A stretch of 64,000 nucleotides of DNA from NCBI RefSeq assembly GCF_949628265.1, contig NC_088787.1, positions 8,050,501 to 8,114,500 on the forward strand, in the 5' to 3' direction. This stretch comes from Cloeon dipterum. Taxonomy: Eukaryota; Arthropoda; Insecta; Ephemeroptera; Baetidae. Under the pieces are notes generated by a model. That model saw only the letters and a program-made list of their open reading frames with translations. It made no database searches and had not been told where the DNA came from. Below are positions 24,664 through 36,071 of the stretch, one piece after another. The translations under genes were made by a program, and so were the position numbers. How positions within the stretch are numbered: the stretch's first letter is position 1; the number at the start of each line of letters is the position of its first letter.

Positions 24664-25620
24664 TTTTTCGTTCGGACGCAATTTCTGAACAGTTAATTAG
24701 AAATGAATTGTCAAGTCATTTTTCTAACAATCTTAAACGTTTTTGTTTATCATAGGAGAGATTCCACGTGGTTCTTATCAATATTCAAGAGTTGGATGGC
24801 TGATACAGATAGATTTTAATTTTTCATCACTGTAAAAAACGGAATGAATTTAATTGGATGAAAAATTTAAATTCGTAAAACGGTTTCCCCTATTAAAATA
24901 GCCTTTTCGTCGAACTTGCGGTTTTCATAAAATAAAAATTGATGGAGTTAACAATTTAATGAAATTGGCAGTCCAAAGATTTCCAGTTGATATCTAATTA
25001 TTTTAAAAGAACCTAGAAAATGTTGTAACTCAAATACGGTTATCTGAAAAGCAATCCTCCTTGGCTCTTCTCTTTATCTTTCTGAGTTTGATGACTGATA
25101 CCTCAACAATTTAATCCTTTTCTTATTGTGCAACACGTGAGCTCGTTCTTTTCTATCTTGTAATTATTGTGAATTCAGTTTCTTGAGCTCTTTGTCAGTG
25201 AACCTGATTCTGAGAATTTATTCTACGTCGTGTACTCCGTGGAATAAAATAATTTTGAGTTGTATACATCGTGTTATCAGGCTTCTCATATAATTTTTTT
25301 ACAATTTTAAATACGTTTGAGTGTCGATGACAAATTTAGACGATTTTTAGCGTGACTCAAAGGTTTTAAAAATAAAAAATATCATGATAATTTGACCCTT
25401 AAAAGATATTACAGTAAATGAAAATTGGTATGGTAACAAATAAAAAACCATTTACGAATCTCATTATTAGTTTAGTTATTTATTCTATTCTCAATTTATT
25501 ACTTTTAATTTCTCATCAGAAAGATTGATATACATAATACTAAATGACATAAAATAGGATATGGAGCAAGGGCAACAAGGCTAGCAGAAGATCAAGAATT
25601 GTTTTTCTTAATGAAGGATC
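24664..25620. other. Intergenic, no gene recognised
   Basis: AT-rich sequence upstream of P450 copy B, continuing into the 3' flank of the next minus-strand gene. An AATAAA-type signal for that gene is visible near 25476-25486 on the minus strand. No splice-supported frame was found. Confidence 0.6.
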
Positions 25621-25935
25621 TCATCCAATGACGGCCAGGTAGTCAGGACCTGCCGGCGTTCTGGCCTCGTCGGCAGTCGCGTACTCAGATTCTCCGATCG
25701 GCGTGTCGATTTCATTGGGAACCTCGTAGGTCACTTCATTTGGAGTGTTGTACTTGACCGGCTCGTAAAATGGCTCTTCTGTCGGCTTCTCTGTAATTGC
25801 AATTATAGACTCGCTCTTCCTCTGCTTGACCGACCGCCGACAAATGTTGACGCCGAGGACGGCCAGCACGATGCCGTTGAGAACCATCAGCACGACGTTC
25901 GCGATCAAAACGGCGGTCAAGGGTTCGTCACCCAT
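25621..25935 (-). CDS. Small single-pass membrane protein with Tyr/acidic tail
   Basis: A 104-residue frame of clearly coding composition. After a short N-terminus comes one hydrophobic segment (about residues 8-29), then a basic stop-transfer stretch (CRRSVKQRK) and a tail rich in Pro, Glu and Thr with several tyrosines (EPVKYNTPNE, VTYEVPNE, SEYATADE). This suggests an N-out, C-in protein with possible phosphotyrosine or sorting motifs. The frame is open upstream to an acceptor (TTTTAAG), and a lone ATG followed by a donor lies at 26957-26959. The true start may therefore be there, adding M-G-E-P-G-C. No family recognised. It may be the last exon of a longer gene, since an undetected ectodomain exon upstream cannot be excluded. 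Confidence 0.7.
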   Translation of the reverse strand: MGDEPLTAVLIANVVLMVLNGIVLAVLGVNICRRSVKQRKSESIIAITEKPTEEPFYEPVKYNTPNEVTYEVPNEIDTPIGESEYATADEARTPAGPDYLAVIG

Positions 25936-26086
25936 GCAGCCCGGTTCTCCCTTAAAACCGAAAACATAAATAGGGTTGAATTTAAAATATTACGGGGGGC
26001 GTGAGATTTGCATCGAAATAGTTGACACTAGTTTATTTTTTTAAACAAAAAAAGGCTTTTTATAAAAAAGTTTCTAACTTTTTGCC

Positions 26087-26361
26087 CAGCAGGGACCAGA
26101 TTCGTGCGACGCGCAGATATGGCGTCCGGTGGAGAATGGCGCGAAAAAACGGCCACGTGAAAATGCGCGAAATTAACCAAGTTCTCGTTAATATTGTGAC
26201 ATAATTTGCATTACTTGAACTAATTGTGTATTTTGGATTGTAAAAACAAACTCTTGACACTCGAACAGGAATCCAAAGAGAGCTTTTTGTTTCCCAAATT
26301 CAGACGCCATCTTGGATCTGCGCAGTGGGAACCAATTTTATCGCACATCTGGCACTCGCTG
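26087..26361. mobile_element. hAT-type MITE, copy 2
   Basis: A 275-bp copy of the element at 1467-1752, starting CAGCAGGGACCAGAT and ending ATCTGGCACTCGCTG. The flanks TTTTTGCC (26079-26086) and GTTTTGCC (26362-26369) are an 8-bp duplication with one mismatch. Ends are of the CAG...CTG hAT type. No transposase. Confidence 0.9.
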
Positions 26362-26369
26362 GTTTTGCC

Positions 26370-27617
26370 AAATTTTAGTCAAAAGTTTTGTACCAAATTA
26401 CAGAAATTAAAAAAAAATCCAACTCAAATCAACGGCTTCAGTATAACAATTTCTATTTATATTCCATTTCAATTTTTTGAAATAACCATTATTTATATAT
26501 TTTTTTAAATATTTTAGCTCAAATTAACACATTTGCATGAACCAATTTCAATCCATGAAAATTTATGGTGGGTTTCTAAAAATTTAAAGAACAAAATTTA
26601 ATATTAAATATTTCAGACGAAGAAGGGAATAATTACATTTTTGATAGGAAATTAGGAACTCTTTTGGATCGTGTTTGTTTTATAAACTGACTTATTTACA
26701 AAAATAAACTAATTTTAACTCACCTTTTGTCAAAACAATTTCTAAATAAAATCCAATAACAAACTTATTTTGAGCTTCAAGAGCATTTCAATGAAAAATG
26801 TGCATAAATATAGAATATTACAGTGGATATCTTGGATTACAGTGTAAATATTGCTTAAAACTTAATTATTCACGCTCTTTTTAAGTCCATTATTTTATAT
26901 CACAGCGAGAAAAAAAGTTGAAAAAAAACTAAAACGTGTAGTTCTGAATTATTTACCATTTTTTGCGTCAGACGGGTTGCACTTATCCTGTTCTTTTGTC
27001 TGAATCAACGAGCAGGAAATCTCAAAAGCGTGCAGGATATTGTGCTCATGATTATTTGCTCTTTTCCCATTGGCCTGAGGGCTGAGATACTTTTGCGGCT
27101 GTTAACGCGATAAAAGCAAGTCTAAAAATGCGCCTATTTTATTTCATGAGTCACCCACCCCTACACCCAATTGCCGGGGGAATGAGAGAGAAAGCTGGCT
27201 GGCTGCGACATCGGTAATGAAAAACCCACTTTGCGAGACAAGTGTCGGAATTAATTGGCCGAAACTCGTCCCACCGCCGCGTTTAATGTTACCAATAAAA
27301 ACTTTCTCCCGATCATTTATAGCATTCTAAATCATAATCTCCTTAAATTGCATAAACACAACCGTCAAAACAAATTATGAATCTTTTAAAATGAGTCTTA
27401 GACTAATGACCTATTTAAAACACAAATTGAGACAAAGGTTGGAGGAGATTGTTCCAGAGGTGATTGTTGCGGGTGTTTGAGTTTATTCCTTCACCTCGGG
27501 TCTGGGTGAAATCGGTTCCGGAGTAACTTATTAAATGTACACGTGCGCAAGAGGATCGATTCCACTCAAACTGGTAAGCCGGGTCTATTTTTAGAGAGGT
27601 AGTTGACATAGCGATAG
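26370..27617. other. Intergenic, no certain gene
   Basis: Mostly AT-rich. On the minus strand around 26957-27060 a possible non-coding or one-codon first exon for the 25.6-kb gene ends in ATG then GTAAAT. Everything else lacks support. Confidence 0.5.
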
Positions 27618-27650
27618 GATAAAAGGACCGGAAAGGGAGAAAATCAGCAC
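27618..27650 (+). promoter_or_regulatory. Core promoter of the Pro/Ala-rich secreted protein gene
   Basis: A TATA-like GATAAAAGG (27618-27626) is followed 26 bases later by the initiator-like TCAGCAC (27644-27650). This is a typical arthropod spacing, about 47 bases before the ATG at 27697. Confidence 0.6.
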
Positions 27651-27696
27651 ATTTTGTTACAAGTGCCCACCGGTCAAACGTCGCACAGCAGACAGG

Positions 27697-29700
27697 ATGA
27701 ACGTTTTTGTAAGTGTTCAATACATTTTCTATTTTTAGGGGGTTTGTAGGCAACTTTTTATGTAAGTAATAATTGTCCACTTTATTATATTTTCTGATAA
27801 AACAGTTGGTTTTAGTTTTTTTTTTAAGGTAAAAATTATATTTATACAAAGCGCAAATTTGGGGAGATATCTAGCGTATGCAATTTAAAAAATATGAAGC
27901 AGGTTTTATAAAAATTTTGCGGATAAATGAGTCATCCCTGTCAGTATTTTGTCCATTTTATTTAATTGTTAACATCTACTAGATTTCAGTTAGAGTTTAG
28001 ACGTTTATAAACTTAATTTTGAAATTGATTTTTGATGTATCACAAATTTGGCAAAAAAGGGGAGGGAATTTAAATTGTATTTCGGCAACTGCTTCCTGAA
28101 AGTTAATAACTCATGCTCATTTTAAGTCTCATTTTGTCGTACGTTAGAAAAAAAAGTTGAAATTAAAAACCGAATGCGCAGCCCTAACTATATTTATTTA
28201 GATTTTTATTAAGGTTAATTTTGCTTTAAATTTTCAGTTTATTTTGTATTCGCTAAACGGATTAAATTTGTGGAATTTTTCATTAAATACGTTGTTTTTA
28301 TTTCGGAATAACAGACTGAGAGAGTCGAGTTTTTTGTCGTTGAATGATTGCGATATTCGAGATCGGTTTCACACAGAATTTGGTTTAACATTTTTTTTAT
28401 AAAATTTGGTCGTGTTCATTGATCCCTAAAGTGGATATTCTTCTCAAACTCAGATATTGTATGTTTTGAAATGATTATTGTCTTAAATTATGAAGCTTCA
28501 TACTCAAATAAATGTCTCTGATTATTGCATCCTCGCGATTGGCATACCTAACTTTTAAATGTTAGATTTAATTAAATTTACTTTTTTTAATTCATAATAT
28601 CAGACTTAATAAATTACCATGGGCTGGGTCGGAATTATGGAAGACCTTGACTTAAACTAAGTGAAATTAGATGCTGAAGTCTCAACGTTGACGATTTGAG
28701 AATTAAATTTAAGTTTAATAAATTATTTACTTTAATTTTTGGCGGGGTTTAAAAATTAAAAAATTGGGGAGATATTATCGTATCGGTAACCCAAACACAG
28801 ATATTTAAGACAACTTTAAGACCACAAGAATTTTATAATACAATTTTAATTTGCCAATTTACTATACAGTGTTCAATTTTAAATTAAATTAAATTTGAAA
28901 AAAACACTTCTACAAATAACTAAAATCAAATGGTGTTTAACAAACAGTTAAAAAATGTTGAAATTTAATTTTAAATATTTTGTGTAGTTTTAAAACATGT
29001 ATGTACATGATTTATTACTACATTCATGCAAAAATTGCTAACGCGCGGCTCTAAAATTCAGTTCCTGGCTGCATTCCTATCCATCTCAACCGCCACCTTC
29101 GCGACGCACATACGGCTGGTCGTGAAAAAACCCATCTTGTCGAGGAGACCAACCAAATTCAAGCGCTGGTCCGACGTCGACCTGTACGCCGCGGGGCCGT
29201 CGGTGTCCCTGGACAGCTACGGCGTGCCCTTGCGCAGCCCTGACATCAGTTACGGCGGCTTCCGGCCGGTGGCTCCTTCCTACGCGCCGGCCGTCGCTCC
29301 TGCCGTCGACGCCGCCTCGCCCTGGGCCTCCTTTCTGAACCCTGACGCTGGAACCTTCGACCCTTTCGCCCCCAAGCCCCTTCCCGTGGAGCCCAGTCCG
29401 GCCCCGACCGAAGCCCCTGCTCTGCCCGTGACCACCACCGCAGCGCCCACCCCTGCGACCACGAAGGCCCCGGCGGCCCTGGCGGCCGCGACCACTCCGG
29501 CCAACGCCTTGCCCACCGGAGAGCCGATCGCCGTGTCCAAAATCGCGGAGACCATCACCATCGGGCTGGCGCATCCGCTCACCCTGGACCACTTGCGCCT
29601 CCATCCATCCCAGATCGACCACGATGCCAGCCTCTATTTGAGCCAGTTGGGCATCAACGGCGCCCAGGACCCCCAGCTGTTCAACCAGCAGTGGGAATGA
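27697..29700 (+). CDS. Secreted Pro/Ala/Thr-rich protein, cuticle-like gene structure
   Basis: Exon 1 (27697-27708) encodes only M-N-V-F and ends at a strong GTAAGT donor. Exon 2 (29062-29700) follows the acceptor AAAATTCAG in phase 0, giving 216 residues. The join creates a good signal peptide (MNVFFLAAFLSISTATFA). The mature part has a basic start (KKPILSRRPTKFKRW), then a long Pro/Ala/Thr-rich, probably disordered middle with TTTAAPTPATTKAP-type O-glycosylation potential. The C-terminal third is ordered-looking (LTLDHLRLHPSQIDHDASLY, LSQLGINGAQDP). A 4-codon first exon followed by a long intron is common in insect cuticle and other secreted-protein genes. No chitin-binding R&R consensus or other domain was found. 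Exon 2 is strikingly GC-rich compared with its flanks. AATAAA lies at 29784-29789. Confidence 0.82.
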
Positions 29701-29783
29701 ATTCAAAAAATAATGAATGTTGTTGTAATATTGCTATTGTATTTTTTAATGTTGAATATGACATTTTAGTCAATCCTCTCCCA

Positions 29784-29789
29784 AATAAA
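29784..29789 (+). terminator. Polyadenylation signal
   Basis: AATAAA about 85 bases after the stop codon of the Pro/Ala-rich secreted protein gene. Confidence 0.7.
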
Positions 29790-30474
29790 AGTATTATATA
29801 TATAATGTATTTTAATAATTTTAAGGTGTTGTTTTATTTAAATAAATAAATACATTCAAACTCGGTGTTTTATGTCTCTCTTTTTTACAGACGATTTGCA
29901 TTAATCAGAAAATTTAAGTCTGCTTTTAAATTCAATTGGAAATCAGCCGCTCTTATTTTAAATTTTAGAAAAGTCAAAGAATTTGTCCTCTAATTCATCA
30001 GTATAAAAAATAAAGCTTTTCCTATACGGTTGACATTTTGTATTTATTGTTTCCAAACATCAAAATAACTTTATCGTTTTAACTAAATTTAATCCTTAAA
30101 GTTTTTCGCCACAGCACCCTTTTTTATATAATATAGTAAGAGCAAACTATAGAAGAAAATAAATCAAGTTTAAATTCAATTCAAGTTGTATTTTGTAGAA
30201 TTAAAATAATAAATATTAAAACGAATGATTAGCCCTTTTTTGTTGGAAAAGTAAAGTTTTTTTTTTTAAAAAAAGTAAGTTCCAAATTTATGAGAACACT
30301 CACTTAAAAGCAAACTAAAATCCCAATCTTTCAATTTAGGGCTATTTCAATGGGTGAATATTTGACTTTTTTAATTTAAATATATGTTACAAAATTATAA
30401 AAAATTGTTTATTCGCACTTGATAAAGTCACAAATAATTCAATCCGCAATTTTTCGTTAAGATTGATTATTTAT
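29790..30474. other. Intergenic, no gene recognised
   Basis: Very AT-rich. The right end is the 3' UTR of the next minus-strand gene, with AATAAA close behind its stop codon. Confidence 0.6.
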
Positions 30475-30681
30475 TTAAATCACATTCGAAATGTTAGTAG
30501 ATAGCGTATCTCCTCTTCTTAACGTGTAAAACTCAATACTCGGCACTCGTTGACCAGCATGATGTGCCCTATTTTTTCGGCGTCTCCTCTCTTTGCACGT
30601 TTTATAAATGCAGAAAACTAACGCCACGACAGCCAGCGCCAAGACTGCGATGGCGATCGCGACACTGAACCAAAAGGACAT
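30475..30681 (-). CDS. 68-residue single-pass membrane protein
   Basis: This begins MSFWFSVAIAIAV. One strong transmembrane helix (residues 3-26) is followed by a very basic juxtamembrane run (KTCKERRRRKNR) and a Ser/Thr-containing tail (YTLRRGDTLSTNISNVI). The positive-inside rule places the tail in the cytosol. A 5' UTR intron is likely (donor GTGAGT near 30792, acceptor GATTTCAG near 30729). No family recognised. Length and layout resemble the neighbour at 31145-31462, but sequence similarity is weak, so common origin is only a possibility. Confidence 0.65.
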   Translation of the reverse strand: MSFWFSVAIAIAVLALAVVALVFCIYKTCKERRRRKNRAHHAGQRVPSIEFYTLRRGDTLSTNISNVI

Positions 30682-31144
30682 TATTATTCAGCAATCAGCT
30701 ATCACTGCTTTCGCCGGGCTCTTCTGCTGAAATCAATAGAAATTCCTGGCAATTTACACATTACTAAATAAAATTTTAAATCTTATACTCACGAAAACTT
30801 CAAAATGCAGGGAGAAAAAGGCATGATTATATCATGGAGAAAATTTTTTGTAAGCGAAACAGCTGCACGAGTGAGCTCAGCATAAGGAAGTGGATGGAAA
30901 TTTTGCTTCCTTGGTTCTTTATCATTGTCGGTTTTGAAATTATAAAAAATTATTTCTTGTATGAATATATACAGCTCGAGCCAATATTAGTATTACATGC
31001 GAAGTAAACAATATTCCTGGAGCTCTGGTGGGGACGCTTGCAAGTTCTTTCCATCAACGTGTTTTATGTAAAAGAGAAAATAGTTTAGCCAATTCTATAA
31101 GGAAAATTAGAAAAATAAAATGACGTGTAATTCATATATATTTT

Positions 31145-31462
31145 TTATTTGACATGCGTATCAGTTTGGTCTTTTATTTTTTTGTTTTCAGTATCTACAA
31201 AGATCTGTAAAATATCTGATTGGTCGAGTTCCAAGCTGTTCGTCTCTTCATTCTTCTTTTCCCGTCTATTCCTTATCATAGAATTGATCTTTTTGTGAAG
31301 GTAGCGAATTAGCAGTATGATAGCGAGCGTTAAAATTATAATGTAAAGGACCGCAAGCCATAAACGGAGCACAACACGCGTAGTGTTCACAAAATTCTCA
31401 CTGAAACATGAAAAGTTTATTGTAAAAAAAAGTTTTAAAAACTGAAACACTACTTACTCCAT
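31145..31462 (-). CDS. 86-residue single-pass membrane protein
   Basis: Exon 1 contributes only ATG-GA (31458-31462) before a GTAAGT donor. Exon 2 (31145-31400) follows the acceptor ATGTTTCAG. The product starts MDENFVNTTRVV, with an N-T-T sequon. A transmembrane helix at about residues 13-35 comes next, then a basic run (RYLHKKINSMIRNRREKK) and an acidic, Leu/Asp-rich tail. The sequon before the helix and basic residues after it fit N-out, C-in. On this strand a TATAAAAATCG box lies near 31565-31575. No family recognised. Confidence 0.68.
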
Positions 31463-31980
31463 ACTGTTTAGACTAAGAAAGATTAAGAAAAATGGTAATC
31501 AACTTGTTTTCACGAATAAAAATAATTTTGTGCAGCTGCTTGAGTGATTAGAACTAAAAGAAAGCGATTTTTATATTTTTTTCCGGGAAGAAAGTTTTAA
31601 AACTCTATATTTTAAAGTTAATGGAGGGGAGCGAGTGATTGCCATGTAATCCAATAAAAAAATCGTTTATTTATTGCACGCTACAAAATTGGCTGTTCCA
31701 TCCAAACCTAAAAAATAAGAATTTATTTTAAATTTTGTAATTATTGAGTTTTGATGCTGAAAAATTAACAGATTTGGCCAAAAGTAGTGGGATGAAGACA
31801 AATTTCTTGATTTTATTTAAGAGGTTTAGAACAAATAGAAAGTGGATTTTTATTTTTAATTTCCTTCCTATTTTTTTTGTATTATTTGAGGTGAGAGATT
31901 GAATTGATATAATTTCTTTGTATTCAATGTTGAGCCGTTTTTATTATTTCTGATAGTGTGATACACCCGGCAATATTGAA

Positions 31981-33507
31981 TTAACAGCCCTCTTGCTCGG
32001 TGAGCTGCAACGCCCTGGTGAGTCCCAACTTGCTGAGGATGCCGTTGGCCGCGGCCACGATGGTCGGCTTGGGCTTGCGTTCGCGGGTGATGATCCAGGA
32101 AGTCTCTGCGCAAATTTAAATTTAATTAGTAACATTTCTAAAGGGAAATATGTGTGGTTACTCACGGCGGGACCGGGTTCCGTCGAACCTGCAGGACCAG
32201 ACGACGGCGAAGTCGTTGTAGTCGGTTCCCAGCACCCAGTACGGGTTTTGCTCTGGAAATTTAAATAATTTAAATAATGATGATACAAGATTTTTAAACA
32301 AGATAGAGGAGGAAATTTTATAATTACTTAATTTTGAATGAATTTTTAAGTGTTTTTCTTACTTCCTCCGAAGTCGTCGTAGGCGATGGTCAGCTTTCCG
32401 TCGTGCTTGTCACTTGCGGGAGCAATCTGTCCAAGCCAGGTCTTCTGGACGCCCTCCCTAGTGAAGATTTTCGAAATTAAAAATGTGGAAAATTCTAAAA
32501 TTTTTGTAATTCTTCCGCAAATCATTTTTGATTGGTAGTATTTAATATTTTTATGTTACAAAATGAAGTTTAAATTCCAATATCGACTAGATCAGTAGCA
32601 AAATTTCGAGACGTTTAAAAAGAAATTAATTCTCTAGAGGGAAAGAATTACAAAACCATTACTAAAATAATTATTAATTTGGAAGTTACTTTCATATCTA
32701 GATTCGCTAAAAATGCGTGATTGGCCGTAATTGGCATAAAAAGCAATGCTATTTACAAATTAATTATATGCAATCTCTTTTCAAATGTTTTTAATTATTT
32801 TTACGTCACTGTAAAATTTTAATACATTCTTTTTCTATGAAAATTGATTTGATCATTTAGAATTTAAATTAACTTATTATTTTTTAGCTACTAAAAATAT
32901 TTCCCCAAATTATCTCTCACAGTTAAAGAGACAAAAAATAATATATTTAAATTTTCTAGTCCAGCGGTATGATAAAGTTTCTGAAATGGAATATAACCTA
33001 TGTTGGAGATTTTGGATCACGAATATTAAATGAAAATTCTTATAACGATTATACCATGTAACGTCTCAATAAATTAATAATTTTTTCAAAAAACTCATAA
33101 AAATAATTCAATTATCAGTGTGTTTCCTTTTAAAATAAAAATTGAACTTACTCAATGGTGAACTCCTTCAGGGTGAAAGTTCCGTTGCCGTTGTCGATGT
33201 ACTCGTGGGTGTCGCACTTTCCCTTCTCCAGGGGGCTGATGAACGAGTATTGGTACCAAATACCGGCATACTGCGCAGAAAATGTTCAAGGTACTAAGAA
33301 ATACTGGCTGAAATGGGATAAATTTTACCTTGGACCAGTCGAAGTCATGTTCGACTTCGACGTCTGGGCAATCGCCGTGGCCGTAGAACTGGGCATTGGC
33401 GACGGCGGCCAGCGCCAAGCAAGCGAGAAGATGCTTCAGAGCCACTGAAAAATTAGAATTATTGAAAAGTTAATAGCTGTCGCAAGATGATCTGAAAGGC
33501 AAGTACT
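31981..33507 (-). CDS. Secreted lipocalin, copy 1
   Basis: Six exons (33507; 33329-33444; 33152-33270; 32363-32457; 32166-32252; 31981-32105) give 180 residues. The start codon is split by the first intron: A is the last base of exon 1 and TG begin exon 2. A signal peptide (1-19, ending AVANAQ) precedes CPDVEVEHDFDWSK, the lipocalin GxW motif as YAGIWYQ (40-46), GTDYNDFAVVWSC (119-131) and SWIITRER. A C-terminal Cys probably closes a disulfide. The fold is an eight-stranded barrel that carries small hydrophobic ligands such as pigments, fatty acids or bilins; the closest known group is apolipoprotein-D/insecticyanin-like. The ligand cannot be told. TATAAAAAG lies at 33558-33566. The paralog is at 36072-37688. 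Confidence 0.92.
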
Positions 33508-33557
33508 TGTCAAGATCACGCTGGGTGAAGTATGATGCTAAGTGGCAGTTCGCCCGG

Positions 33558-33566
33558 CTTTTTATA
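33558..33566 (-). promoter_or_regulatory. TATA box of lipocalin 1
   Basis: TATAAAAAG on the minus strand. It lies about 50 bases before the split start codon, leaving a short 5' UTR of 20-30 bases in exon 1. Confidence 0.7.
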
Positions 33567-33834
33567 CAGCGCAGAAACGTGCTGGAGGGGTTGGTCCAGC
33601 GCTCATTATTTTTAGCTTGCATGATACGTGTCATTTATTTGCGATAACGTTACTCTGTGTTGAAACTGCGGCCATGACTTTTGTCATTTTTCAAGGCAAA
33701 TCTTAAAATATACTTAAAAAAGGGCAATTTTTTAAGTCGCGCAGTGTTAAATATAGGATTTGCTTCTTTACAGGCAAAAAATTTACAGCTTAATACAATT
33801 ATTTTTATTAATAACCAGCCCGCTGGCTCGCATT

Positions 33835-34225
33835 ATTAAGGCATTCTCAGGAGTTTCAAAGCAATGGGAGGTATTTGAGCAGTTCGGAGATCTAATACTG
33901 GCTACCCAATGTCAGAGATGGCAAAAAGTGGTTAGTTTAGTGACTCGAAATGCTCAAATTGCTCAACGGGCTGGGAGGCGCACCGGCGCCGACTCGCTAC
34001 TTGCTGGTTTGCACCTTTCCAGCATGCGTGATTTGGCTTCACGGGACGAATGTCTAGCGTTTCAATGCAGTCCTCGGTGCGGAGGCAACTGGCCCTTGAG
34101 TGGGCTGGGTCCCTGTGCGGCCTGGTGCGCCCATGTCATCCGTTCGCAGCGTTATTGGGACCCGGGTTTCAGCATTCGTGCTAGTGCAGTGCGCGCCCTT
34201 CCCGCTCCTCCGGTCCTCGGACAGG
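33835..34225 (-). repeat. Interspersed repeat R1, longest copy
   Basis: A GC-rich stretch of about 390 bases unlike its AT-rich flanks. Its reverse complement matches 38222-38465 in blocks: TCCCAATAAC, CATTGAAAC, GAAAGGTGC against GGAAGGTGC, GAGTCGGCGCCG, TGCGCCTCCCAGCC and ATTTGAGCATTT. Part of it matches 1-150. A long plus-strand frame across it is a by-product of GC content. No tRNA-like A/B boxes or terminal repeats were recognised. Confidence 0.75.
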
Positions 34226-36071
34226 GATAAAAAAGAGCAAAAAAATATATAACTCTGATCAGTATTGCGTTCATTGGGGCTATTTTTTTAATTCCAGCAC
34301 TAACAATTCAACTGTTAATTCGATTAAGGAGGCAAATTTACCTGCTTGCGAAATAAACAGGGAGACAGTGTTCGTCGTTTCTTGAGTCAATTTTTGCAGA
34401 AATTTAAACAGCAACCTGAAGACATTTTAGAAAAAATTTAGACAAAGATAGGAATAATGGTATTTCGCAATAATTTTTAATACATTTTATCAGCATCTTT
34501 TTCATACTCGTGACACATGATCTTTGACAAACTGTTTGATAAGAATGATACGCACACGCAAATCAGAATTTTACTCATTTTATTAACTTGCTGCTGAGTG
34601 AATCAATTTTTCACACGATTCTAGTCAAAATGTCTTGAAGTTAAAATTCCATAATATTTCATTTAAATTGATCTGATTTTGAAATTGTGATTTAGATTAA
34701 ACCAATGATATGCATTGAGTGCACTTGTGCGAAAATACTAAATGATGAAAACCCTAAAATTGACTCTCTAATCAAGATTTTGGGATGATCCTAGAGGTAG
34801 CTCGCTACCTGTTGGTATTCAGGGTTAATCAATTTTAATGCATAAAACTGCAAAACTGTTGCTATGCGCTAAATATATATTTTTGCCTCGGAAAATCATG
34901 TTTTTCACCAAATATAAAACCCAGAAATACCAATAATAATAATTTTTTATGTTTCATAGTGGCAATATAAAATTGATTAATAATTCATGTTTCTACCTTG
35001 CACCTAATATACAATAAATACTTGAATGTGGAAAGAGTTCAATAATTCGAAAAAATACACAATTTTAGCGATGCAGTGTTTTTCTTTTCGGCGAATGCTG
35101 GTTTTCGCAAGTCATTTTGATGATGCATGCAAAAATATTTTACGGAACGATTGAATTAATGGCCTTGGTGTGAGAGCAACAACATGAAGGGTCCATTTTT
35201 TATTCATTCTTGATAATATATTTGCACCCGAAAAATGCCTGAATTTGAAATTAAAAGCGTTATTTGAATAATCGAATATATACGCATTCCACTTTTTAAA
35301 ACCAGAGAGGGACATTAATTAATTAATATTCAATCAGAGAAAAGGGGTGACAAATCCTATACATGAAACAATAAAATGTTCACCGTCGTAATTAATAGTT
35401 GTTATCAGTTGTCAGGGCATCAGGCACGAACATGACACGGTATGAGTTACTTATGTATATCCGGCAGCTTGAGGCTAAATATAATTTTACGTGGGTTAAA
35501 AACGCTCATGTCAAAGATTAAATATACAAGGATAAATTTATTTGGCAGTGCGCTCAAAGCTATTTTTAATTTATCATTTCATACGGAGACCTCACATTTT
35601 CCGGAAGTCACGGTCAATTTTTATCAGTAATTTATTTTTAGCCCTTTCATTCAATGGCCAAATAATCTTACTATTTTTTTTTAATTTCTATACATGTGCT
35701 CATCTCTTTTTTGCACTTTCAACGAAAATTAATAATTTTCAATGAAATTTAAAAGAGTGAAAGAGCCAGAAAAGGACATTTTCATCAGGAGTCAATAATT
35801 ATTTGACGTAACAAGTTTTATTATCTGGCTGTTCTGAATATTAAAAAAAAGGATTTACGCTTTTAATTAAATCAAATTTACACAAATACCTTATAAACTT
35901 ATTTTCCTGATATATTTCTCAGTTTTTTTTTTATTGAAATATAGGAGATTGTAATTAAAAATAAACACGATACCTCTTGAGTTTTGCTTTAATCAATTTA
36001 TTCATTTTGCTGCGCAGTACAAAGGGTGTAATAATTTGGCTTATTATTTAGTAAAAAACATTACGATTAAT
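34226..36071. other. Intergenic between the lipocalins, no gene recognised
   Basis: AT-rich with no splice-supported frame. An AATAAA-type signal for lipocalin 2 lies near 35995-36001 on the minus strand. Confidence 0.6.

Noticed and set aside
33760-34230. A 156-residue plus-strand frame between the lipocalins
   Set aside because: It coincides with the GC-rich R1 repeat, which has copies elsewhere without an open frame, and has no signal of splicing or family.
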